Source: Nemophila menziesii (taxonomy: Eukaryota > Streptophyta > Magnoliopsida > Boraginales > Hydrophyllaceae). From it: DNA of 64,000 nt. The notes below the pieces were generated by a model. The model had not been told where the DNA came from. It was given only the letters and a program-made list of their open reading frames with translations, and ran no database searches. Location of the stretch: NCBI GenBank assembly GCA_029959085.1, contig JARWIR010000008.1, positions 930,001 to 994,000 of the forward strand, given 5' to 3'. Of the stretch, positions 21,231-30,446 are shown piece by piece. Made by a program: the position numbers and the translations under genes. The number at the start of each line of letters is the position of its first letter. Position 1 is the first letter of the stretch.

Positions 21231-22780
21231 ATATTCTAAAAGGTATAAATAATAATACACACAACATGAGTATCTATAGGGAAGTCAGGGAACTAAAGGT
21301 CTTTAATCTAATGGGTCGGACCTTACAAAGAAGAATTGGGTCATATATCTCAAACAATTAATCTAAAATTAATCTCCACCTTGACCCACATTCGGTAAGT
21401 GAGACCCAAAAAACCTGACATATCTCCACCTCAAAATATATCTCCACCTTGAAAAATATTTTCATCTTAGAAGGATATTCCAAATCAATCTGATTTGACA
21501 TAACTTGGGTGGTATGATATCGAAAAAACCCCAATATAGATTTCTTCCAGATCTGTATGCATAAGTATAACATCTCGTATTTTAACTTGCAAAAACAAAA
21601 GTCTTATATTGAAACTATCCAACAATTGTCATGATTAAGAGCAACATATCAGCACAATACCAAAAACTACAAGCTACACAAAAAAAATGGAGAAACTAAC
21701 CTCAATATGGACTTAGAACGTCGTGAAATCTTAACGAACACCTTGATCCATGCAGTCAAATGTCAAAATAGCCTTAATCAATTAATCCAACATTGACAAG
21801 TCAAAATTATTGGCACATTCCACGATAAATATATTGTATTGTGGTCGAATAGCGATATTTCAAATTTTGCAATGTAAATAACAACAAAATAATAAAGTTC
21901 TACAAGAAAACAAAAAAAATACTAAAAAATTGGATACATAGACCTTAAATAACGGATTCCGGATGCTGGAAAACCTTCAAAATACCTCTGGTCAACTCTG
22001 ATAACAAATAGGATAACTCAGAGCAACGTAATCAAAGAAAAATACGAGAAAAACTAAACGAAATTCGGAGAAACCGAATTCAAAAAGGGATCCAAGATGA
22101 AAAAAAACCTTCGGTTATGTTACGCCGGGAAAAGGTCAACAACGGTCAACGATATGTGATGGCGGGCTATGGTCAGTAGCTTTAAAGATAATTCAAAATA
22201 TACAGGTATATATACTAATTAATATAATCATTAATTAGCATATATAAATATATATTATAACATAGAATTTTCATCTATGGTCTAAAATATTTAACATAAG
22301 TGGTTGCCAAAATCATTTCTCACCCACAATCATTAAGACCAATAATTAATACATATCACTTAATAAAGAAAATTTTCATTCTAATTCTTAAATTAATTTC
22401 TATTACTTAGTAAAAATATTACCATTCTCACCAAAAAAATTATATTATATTATAAATCTATATAATAAAGGAGAATAAAATCGTTTGGCCTATTAATTTT
22501 TATACAAATCCTACAAAGGCCATTATTATCACCGTTGGAAGCCTTTTACCATATTAGAAATGATGCGCTTACCTTATTAAATGAGCAATTTGTTGTTATA
22601 CTCCATTTTTTGCCCCTTTTGGAAAACATGCATTGCTAGTTACATATCTGAACATGATTTTCTAGTATATGTACTTTTGAGGCACCTTTAAGTATAAACA
22701 TCTTAGTTGCTTAGTGTTGTTTTTCCTAGATTAGTTGATAGATATGGATATGGTGATCACATTTCATACCTTTATTTGAA
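21231..22780. other. Unit 1 spacer with copia-like LTR trace and a Helitron-like end
   Basis: At 21300-21375, ATGGGTCGGACCTTACAAAG and a following CTCCACCTTGACCC echo the end of the short copia LTR, so a second, older LTR end lies here. TCTATATAATAAAG at 22457-22470 preceded by A looks like a plant Helitron 5' end; the same string occurs at 25529, 53262 and 63893. No 3' end was identified and no gene is seen. Confidence 0.4.
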
Positions 22781-22976
22781 TTAAGTATTCATTTGGCACA
22801 GTTGTTGGAGTGAGCAATTTGGTCTTACACATCATTTTTTGAATTATTTTGAAGTAAATATCATCTGGTGCAACTAATGGAGTGAGCAATTTGGTCTTAC
22901 GCTGTATCGTTTTAATTTTTTTGCAATATATATCCATTTGGGACAACTGGGAGTGAGCAATCTGGTCTTACAGTGT
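22781..22976. repeat. 72-bp (24-codon) tandem repeat, unit 1
   Basis: Three units each contain GAGTGAGCAATTTGGTCTTA. On the minus strand the period keeps one open frame with a recurring KTKLLTP followed about 17 residues later by KTKLLTP again. Units 2 (42770-43012) and 3 (53590-53830) carry extra or partial units. It may be a captured exon of a repetitive protein; the family is unknown to me. Confidence 0.55.
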
Positions 22977-23049
22977 TGGAAGTGATGCGATGTAAATATC
23001 GATTATCTAATTTAACCGTTGGAATCCTTTTACCGTATGAGAAGTTATT

Positions 23050-23387
23050 TTAGTGCCGGTGGTATCAATAATTGGTAGGGGCAAAGATGAGATAAATAAA
23101 CAGATAAATAAAGATAATAATAAAGGACACACCCTCTACTACCACGAGAAACCCACTACAAGTATTACAGATTGTTGGTAAGTAAAAGTTCGTTCGCAGG
23201 TTTTGATACGTTAGATCTACTTATGTATATAAAGAAGTGTAGGGTAATTTACTTCTCAAATAAAATACAATTAAAAGATATAATATTTATTTGGTTTTTA
23301 GATCTGGAATATAATAATGCAAATAAATAAATACTAAAAGAATGGAAATGAGAAATATAGATTAGTGTTGCGAGCATGCACTTGTCC
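23050..23387. repeat. Athila-like LTR fragment, unit 1
   Basis: This stretch parallels the start of the LTR at 5391: TGCCGGTGGTATC for the terminus, CAAGTATTACAG, AAAAGTTCGTTCGCAG, an AT-rich middle with ATTTGGTTTTT, then GAAATATAGATTAGTGTTG and GCATGCACTTGTCC. It is much diverged and ends abruptly at 23387, where LINE sequence begins. Copies: about 43090-43440 and 53910-54256. Confidence 0.7.
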
Positions 23388-24453
23388 ACGGCAGTTTGTT
23401 CGTGGGACATGAAGCAGGTTGAGCTGGAGGGGCTGTCCAGGCGCGAAAAGGAGCAGTTATCGGCGATGAATGAAGACTGGAGAAGACGGCGGGGAGGCTG
23501 GGACCTGCTGCAGCTTCGGAGCAGCTACTGGATTCTCAAAATGGGCTTGTTGCATCTGGTGCGACAGCAATTCAAGACGGGATTGCAGGCCACCTCTCGT
23601 GTAAGGCCCATATTGAAGGCGTGGAGTGGCCATTCATCTTCATCTCCACACTTTGGGTAATTTGGATCAAACGTAACAATATCATCTTTAATGAAGTTGA
23701 GATTTTACCGCATGTGCTTGAGCTTAAGAAGGAAATTATGTCAATGGCTAATAACTCTATACTAGCTTGGGGTAAGTGCTTCGATGGGGGCATTATCGAA
23801 TATATTGGTTAATTGGGTTAAGCCAAGTGATGGAGTCAAATTAAACATTTATGGAAGCTTCATTACCGAAAAAAGATGGCCGGTATTGGTGGCATCTTGA
23901 GGGACAAGTATGGATCGTGTATGGCTGGGTTTATGGGACATTGTTTCGTTGATTATGCATTCATTTCAGAACTTTTTGCATTACTTTTTGGTCTTAGATT
24001 GGCTACTTGCAATGGTAATGTCGAAATTATTATCGAAACAGATTCGACGGAACTCCACGCGCTAGTGAAGGGCGGTGGGAGTTCAACTCACTATGAGAGG
24101 GGCTCGGGGAAGTTCCACGCGCTAGTGAAGGGCGGTGGGAACTTAGGTAGCCGCCACGTTTCAATTATTGGAGAATGTTGAGCAATCTTGAAGAGAGATC
24201 CAAAGCTCGAGTTATGTCATGTGTTCCGGGAACCTAACCTTTGTGCGGATAAACTAGCAAAAGAAGGTATGAGGATGCATTCTCAGCCTATTGTTTTTAC
24301 GGATCCCCCTGATCATATGTGGAGCTATATTACGAGAGATAGAAGTGAGTGCGCGACTGCAAGAGTCGTACTAGATTAATAAGAACCGTGTTCTAATTGT
24401 AATGCTTTTTTCTTAACGGCTCTTTTATGAGTCTCCTATGTATGCAAAAAAAA
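23388..24453 (+). pseudogene. 5'-truncated LINE tail with RNase H-like domain, unit 1
   Basis: This is the 3' end of a plant L1-type LINE ORF2. The first part carries LWVIWIKRNNIIFNEV, typical between the zinc-finger RT tail and the RNase H-like domain. The second carries WVKPSDGVKLN, the ISELFALLFGLR helix, ETDSTELHALV and, after a stop near 24180, HVFREPNLCADKLAKEG: the RVT_3 RNase H-like fold. At least one frameshift (near 23810) and one stop disable it. A 28-bp segment is repeated 60 bp apart (24053 and 24113), adding GGGSSTHYERGSGKFHALVK within the domain. The 3' end is TATGTATGC followed by a short A tract at 24446-24453, as expected for a retroposed LINE. Confidence 0.8.
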
Positions 24454-25660
24454 GATCTTAATTTAATTTATTAAAAAATGGTTTATAGTCACACTTATAA
24501 CGTTTAAATAAGATTTCAAACTAAGTTTTTTCGATACAATTTCTTAACTAAATAAATTCTATTCAACAGTTCATTTAACATTCAATACTTCTCATTTAAA
24601 AAAAAACAAATGATACCTAAATGTGTGACATGTATATGATAATGGAGTTACGAATAGTATGTCAAGCCTTACTGAATTTTATATTTTTTCTTTATATAAT
24701 TTACAATAACTATAAATTTTATTATTATAGCAAATTTAATTCCACAAGTATAGTAATATCAGTTTCATCCATCTACTCCCTATGGTGTTAAAAATCCACA
24801 TTATATTAGGAATTATATTTAATTTATAATAAACTAATTTAGTTTTATGAGCAAATACCACCATCACCACCCAACTCATATACATATTCACCACCACCAC
24901 CACCACATCCACCATAATTTACGAAGATATATACACATACCACTACCAATTACACCATCATCAACCTGCCACCACACACTACTATCCTTCCAACTAGGGG
25001 TGTGCATGGGTCTAGAATCTGCAGAATTTGGCAAAGTCTAGTCCGGACCCGTCTAGAGGCGGTTTTTTTTGTATGACCTAATCTATCAGGTTTTTGGCGG
25101 GTTCTCGTAGACGGGTTTTTGGCAGGTGACTTGAATCGGATTCAGGTCGAACAAGTCTATACTAATTACCTACATAGTTTTTGTAAATCTAAAAAAATTC
25201 TAGCGGTATTGTAGCTTTCTAGATTGGTGATTTTAGCCTAAAGTTCTTATGTTTTGTTCCTGATCAAATCCAAAGAAAAATCATGGATAAATTTACAAAT
25301 TTTCTCATATCAACTAAATATGGTGTATGTTTTAGCCAAAGTTATTTATTAGGTAGAATAACTTACTGTGTAGAACAAAAAGAAAAAAAACATAGTAAAT
25401 AACTAATGGAAGACTTTTATAGAGGTGGTCTCTCAATGCTAATAGAAAAAAAATGCCATGACTGTTATTGTCACTGGGCTAAACATATGGCATTGTTTCG
25501 GTTTCTCATCCCTTTTTTATTTATAAAATCTATATAATAAAGCACAATTCAACCGTATGTCCTTTTTAACACCCAAAATCTCCCTCTTCTTCTAATAATT
25601 TCTCCATTTTTCACATTTTTTCATTTACGAATTCATCTACTTACACACTCAGACGAATGA
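24454..25660. other. Unit 1 spacer with CCA-rich microsatellite
   Basis: A CACCACCAC-rich tract lies at about 24857-24975. TAGGGGTGTGCATGGG at 24999 resembles a plant hAT end, but no partner end was found. The whole stretch matches 62813-64000 in unit 3 and is absent from the unit 2/3 join. No gene is seen. Confidence 0.55.
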
Positions 25661-26029
25661 TAAAACTCATATCTTCACACTAGCATTGAAAAAAAAAATG
25701 AAATATCTTAACACTTATCTTTCCACCAAACCGCTCTTCCGAACAAGAAAACCGCCGCCAAACTAGGACCGTTCTCCACCATCATTAGCCCGACTTGGCG
25801 AAGAACCCAAATCAAGATAAATTTTTTTTTACCATTGAATGTCATAAAACTCATATCTTCACACTTGGAACAAAAAAAAGAAATCTCTTCACACTCACCT
25901 TCCCACCAAGCTGCTATCCTGCACAAGAAAACTGTCGCCACTCGGAGACCATTTTCCACCATCATCAACCCAGCTTGGCAAAGAGCCCAAATCAAGGTAT
26001 AAAAATAATTTTTACCATTAAAACTCTAA
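25661..26029. repeat. 184-bp tandem duplication
   Basis: TAAAACTCATATCTTCACAC occurs at 25661 and again at 25845. The following 150 or so bases repeat with substitutions (CTTTCCACCAA then CCTTCCCACCAA; ACCGTTCTCCACCATCAT then ACCATTTTCCACCATCAT). Two units. The open frames across both are not conserved proteins I recognise. Confidence 0.75.
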
Positions 26030-26684
26030 AGAATTGAATTATTTTTAACCTAATCTCATTACTTTTACAAATTTTTAGAATTATCTGATTTAATTAAAAT
26101 TAAAATTGTTGTTGATTAAATTTATTATACAAATTCAGCAATGGGCATTATTATGACAATGGAAGCACGAAAAAATTCTTGCAACTGATTAAATTGTTGT
26201 AAATTTGTATTAATTTAATTGATTAAATGATTTCATAATGCTATGACTAAAGTGAAACCTTGAACAATACCAAATCTTCTCAGTTAAAAATTTGAGTTCA
26301 ATAGAATAGCTTCGGCATCTATAACACTATCTTTTAAATGGGAGTTGATCGGGAAGTTGAAGGTCACATAAAAAGTACACATTTTACTCTGTTGGGAGGT
26401 AAATAATCAACTAGTTATTGTAGAAACTTTATGTATATAAGGAGATATGGCTTAATTTAATGTGGATTTGTAGGAGTTTGTGTGGTGGAATCGACAGTCA
26501 CGTTTGAGTTATATGCTTTTCATTTTAATATTAATATGACAAAGCTATAAGGTTTCTCTACATTAAGTACTGAGACGGATTCTCGAGAGTTGCAAGTGTT
26601 GGTTAAAGATTGTGTGAGGTCTAAGAGTCTGTATAATAGATTAATGAGACACTGTGTAGAAAATAAGGAAACATGATATTTGAG
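26030..26684. other. Unit 1 right end, no feature seen
   Basis: AT-rich sequence with no gene, repeat or element end that I can support. It is not matched elsewhere in the window because unit 3 is cut by the window edge. Confidence 0.5.
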
Positions 26685-27069
26685 GCAGACCATATTTATA
26701 AAGAATTCGCTGCAATGCACAAATTGACTAACATGGCAAGACTAAAGTCAAAGACCAGACTAGTACAATATAAAAACTTCTAGATGGCTTATAAGGAGTA
26801 CTCATGGAAGAAAAGATTAGATAGACAACTCCTAAAATTATTTTGTAACACCCCAAGAGATCTAACGGAGACTTAGTAAAAAAATACTATGGTCTTTAAG
26901 ACCTCGTACGTATGAAAAAAGAAAGAGATAAATATGAAGATTGTGTGTTAAAATTAATTACTACCATATATAGGCTTCAAGCAAGGTAAGATATAACTGA
27001 TAGACCCGTCTCATTAATCATGGGTAACACCATGTTCTTTTATTTTGACCAGTCACAATGTTTAACGAA
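26685..27069. repeat. Unit 2, left part
   Basis: This matches 1-393 of unit 1 closely, with small indels. It is cut by the CACTA element after GAA (27067-27069), which is repeated at 32843-32845. Confidence 0.85.
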
Positions 27070-27350
27070 CACTACTACAATTCGGTCGTTTACCGACGAC
27101 AGATCACCGGCGAATCACGGGTCGTCGGTAAGTGGCCAAGATTACCGACGACGTAGTTGTCGCTAAATATTGCCGACAAAACGTCGTCGTGAATAGTATC
27201 GACTTCGTCGCGAATGTATTGGTGTGAATTTTTATTTTTTTTAAGCGAAAAAGTGGCGTCGCGAAAAGATGACGACAACGTTTTGGAAGGTAATTACCGA
27301 CGACGATTTAAAATTACCGGCGAATTTACGTGTCGTCGGTAATTGTCTGT
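27070..27350 (+). repeat. CACTA left terminal and subterminal repeats
   Basis: The terminal inverted repeat (27070-27086) is followed by many copies of TACCGACGAC, GTCGTCGGTAA, TGTCGCTAA and variants in both orientations up to about 27346. In En/Spm such motifs bind TNPA. Confidence 0.88.
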
Positions 27351-27359
27351 GTGTATTTT

Positions 27360-27737
27360 TGTAGCCAGCAGTTTTTTTTATCTCATAAAACACCCACACA
27401 AATTAAAACACCTCCGAATTTCTCCCAAAAAGTCACAGATTTTTTTTTTTTCCCCCTAATTGATTCTCCAATTTGTCTTGCACCATTCCCGGGTCCATAA
27501 TCAAGGTGGGGCATTATCAATATCCATTTTCATCACATAATTTAAGGTAAATTCATGAAAATTCATGTTTTTAAAATATAATTTTTTTTTTTTTAATTGT
27601 GTTTAATTGTTGATATATGATGTGATTAGGTGAATTAGTACATTGTCTAGGTGGTTTGTGGTCATCAATCCTCTTCTTAACCATCCAATTCAAGGTATTT
27701 TCAAGAAATTTCATGCTTCTTCATTTTTTTGGCAAAC
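27360..27737 (+). promoter_or_regulatory. Leader of the DUF4216 gene
   Basis: A pyrimidine- and A-rich leader contains candidate splice donors (AATTTAAGGTAAAT at 27540; ATTCAAGGTATT at 27690) before the first ATG. No protein domain is seen, so the transposase part of TNPD was lost from this region or never present. Confidence 0.4.
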
Positions 27738-28415
27738 ATGCCTTTTGGTGCAGTGCACATGTACGATTCATGTATTGTGAACGGTGTAAAGTGGATAACA
27801 AAGAGCAAAGGAGAAAAAAGAGTGACGCAAGATTACGGTGTATGTGTCATTTACGATGGGTCACCATGTTACGGCGAATTATTGAAAATATTGGAGCTAA
27901 CGTACAGTGGAGGGTGCTCGGTTGTTTTATTTGTTTGCAAGTGGTACAAGGAGAGTGAATCAAGGACAGAACACGGGGTAACCTTTATCAACACAGCAAG
28001 CGTTGGTTGGCCAAACGAACCGTACATTCTAGCATCACAAGCGAAGAAAGTGTTTTATATTGACGAGATTCGTGCAAAGAAATCATCTAAAGAATGGAAG
28101 GCCGTTTGGGAAATAAACGATCGGCATGGATGGAGTCCCGAGTTATGGGGTTCGGAATCATTAGCTACGGATGGCGGGAGAATAACAATACCTTTGGTTA
28201 CCCCTGATACCGATTCCAGTCCGATGAACTTGGCAAGTACGGAGGAGGTCGAGATTGACCCATCTCATTTTCGTATTCAAATGCCTTTTGAAATGATTAC
28301 TGATGAGAACGAGGAATTGGAGGATGACACGTGGGAAGAATATAGAGACGAAGAACCTACTGAGTTTGATAGTGATGGTGAGCCTATAGTTCACAGTGGA
28401 GATGAATCTGACTAG
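27738..28415 (+). CDS. Free-standing DUF4216 protein of a CACTA element (TNPD C-terminal part)
   Basis: A 225-residue protein from ATG 27738 to TAG 28413. An open frame begins nine bases earlier at a TTG. Residues 30-120 show the DUF4216 pattern found at the C-terminus of plant CACTA TNPD transposases: DYGVCVIYDG, YGELLKILELTYSG, VVLFVCKWYKE, GVTFINT, EPYILASQAKKVFYIDE. The last 50 residues are acidic (EELEDDTWEEYRDEEPTEFD), also usual there. The upstream transposase domain of TNPD is absent and the gene opens soon after the element's leader, so it is either a deletion product or a separately used module. No stop or frameshift is seen. It is followed 120 bases later by the minisatellite. Confidence 0.82.
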   Translation: MPFGAVHMYDSCIVNGVKWITKSKGEKRVTQDYGVCVIYDGSPCYGELLKILELTYSGGCSVVLFVCKWYKESESRTEHGVTFINTASVGWPNEPYILASQAKKVFYIDEIRAKKSSKEWKAVWEINDRHGWSPELWGSESLATDGGRITIPLVTPDTDSSPMNLASTEEVEIDPSHFRIQMPFEMITDENEELEDDTWEEYRDEEPTEFDSDGEPIVHSGDESD

Positions 28416-28535
28416 TTGAAAAGTTTATCTGTTTTTTTAATTATTACACGTATTTGTGGTGTTTTGTTATTTGAATTTGAACTCGTATATTTGTGGTGCA
28501 TTTGAAGAAATATTTTGCAATCCCTCTTTTGTTTT

Positions 28536-29185
28536 CAGTCAAACCAGACACTAACAGTTGACCAATCAAACCAAACACTGACATTTGACTCGTACAGTTG
28601 ACCAATCAGTCCAATCACTGACATTTGACTCGTATAGTTGACCAATCAAACCAAACACTGACATTTGACTCGTACAGTTGACCAATCAGTCCAATCACTG
28701 ACATTTGACTCGTATAGTTGACCAATCAAACCATACACTAACATTTGACTCGTACAGTTGACCAATCAGTTCAATCACTGACATTTGACTCGTACAGTTG
28801 ACCAATCAAACCATACACTAACATTTGACTCGTACAGTTGACCAATCAAACCATACACTGACATTTGACTCGTACAGTTGACCAATCAGTCCAATCACTA
28901 ACATTTGACTCGTACAGTTGACCAATCAAACCATACACTAACATTTGACTCGTACAGTTGACCAATCAGTCCAATCACTAACATTTGACTCGTATAGTTG
29001 ACCAATCAAACCAATCACTGACATTTGACTCGTATAGTTGACCAATCAAACCATACACTAACATTTGACTCGTATAGTTGACCAATCAAACCATACACTA
29101 ACATTTGACTCGTACAGTTGACCAATCAAACCAATCACTAACATTTGACTCGTACAGTTGACCAATCAAACCAATCACTAACATT
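28536..29185 (+). repeat. 40-bp minisatellite, about 16 units
   Basis: Each unit contains ACATTTGACTCGTA, CAGTTGACCAATCA and a variable ACC(A/C)A(A/T)CACT(A/G). The period is exactly 40 bases with no indel from 28561 to 29160. Early units alternate between two variants (ATCAAACC and ATCAGTCC), giving an 80-bp higher order that blurs later. The GTTGACC core contains TTGAC, the W-box core recognised by WRKY factors. Confidence 0.93.
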
Positions 29186-29278
29186 AAAGAAATATTGTAT
29201 AAAAGTGAAAGAATAAAGTAAAAAATAGAAACAAATAAAATTGGAATCATAGATAATTTATAAAAGAGAAAGAGTAAA

Positions 29279-29280
<2 letters not shown>

Positions 29281-29309
<29 letters not shown>

Positions 29310-29610
29310 TAGCGACGACAACCTAGTGTTCACCGACAACATTCATCCTTTGAATGTCGTCGCTAATTTATTACCGACAACATTATTAGAACCCGTCGTC
29401 GCTAATTAATCCCAAAATTTTCATTGGCCAACATGGGCGGTCAAGTTTCCCGCCCATGAAAATTAGCGACAAAGTTTTGGGATTAGCGACGACGCTGTCG
29501 TCGGTAAACATGGACACGATAGCCTCGTGTGTACGGAGTGGGCCACGTGGTCCTGATTAGCGACGACTTACTTAGAATTACCGACGACACGCGCCGTCGT
29601 CGGTAATTTC
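29281..29610 (+). promoter_or_regulatory. Central motif cluster and long inverted repeat before the TNPA-like gene
   Basis: After a 28-base A tract come a dozen or so ACGAC-core motifs like those at the element ends. GTCGTCGCTAAT (29395) pairs with ATTAGCGACGAC (29482-29493), ATCCCAAAA with TTTTGGGAT, and CATGGGCGG (29432) with CCGCCCATG (29450), making a near-100-base inverted repeat. It lies just upstream of the TNPA-like gene's presumed transcription start, so it may be its promoter and a TNPA-binding region. Confidence 0.7.
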
Positions 29611-29639
29611 TTTTTCTATATGACCTAACCGAGCTCATT

Positions 29640-30446
29640 TCTTCCTCACTCACCACAGAAAATCCTCTCAAAAAACGCCATTTCAACCCATTCCAAGCTA
29701 TTCCGAGGCTGTACAACCACCAATCGAACATCAAGGTAAGCTTAATCCTTCCATAAACACCATTCAATTTCATTTTCTTAATTTTTAATTTCTATTTCTA
29801 ATATCTTTTTTGTTTGTTTTGTTTTTTGTTTCCTTGTTTCTGGCATGGATTCATGGATGTAAACTACACATTATCCACGTAACAGGTAACAATTTTCGAT
29901 TCTATTTTGCCTTTTTTTTTTTTTTAATTGATTTTTTTTTGTGATTGTTATGCTATGTTTAGTGTAATCCGAATTATAGTGATGTTATTTTAGCTTGTTT
30001 GGTATATTTTTGGGATTAAAAACACAACCAAATGATGAATTTATGATTTGTTTTAGAAAACTAGGGTTTTGATATGATTTTTGGATTTTTTGATATGAAT
30101 GTTATGTTTTAGATATGATTTTTAGAGATTAAAGGACTTGTTATGTGGTATAGGGGCCTTTTTGCAATATACGAAAGTATAGGGACTTGTAATGTGATAT
30201 AGGGGCCTTTTTGCAATATATTAAAATTGTAGGGTTAATCGAAAAATGGACTAAGTTGAAACCAAACCAAAATTTAAGGACTAAGTTGAAATATATAAAA
30301 AATATAAGGACCAAAATGTAAAATTATAGGGACCTTTTTTGCAATATTTGAAAATATAGGGACCTTTATGCAATATATGAAAATCTAGGGACTAAAATGT
30401 AATTAATTAAAGTATAGGGACTAATAAGTAATTTCTAAAATTGTAG
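29640..30446 (+). other. 5' UTR exon and long first intron of the TNPA-like gene
   Basis: A leader rich in CCTCACTCACC ends at the donor ATCAAG|GTAAGC (29735/29736). The intron ends at TTGTAG|ATG (30446/30447), so the start codon is the first three bases of the next exon. The intron repeats TATAGGGAC(C/T)TTTTTGCAATAT several times between 30130 and 30420. Confidence 0.6.

Noticed and set aside
24999..25170. hAT element beginning TAGGGGTGTGCATGGG (also 63359)
   Set aside because: No matching inverted end or 8-bp duplication could be found, so element limits cannot be supported.
28536..29185. CRISPR-like regular array
   Set aside because: The units are contiguous 40-bp tandem repeats with no unique spacers, in plant DNA inside a transposon.
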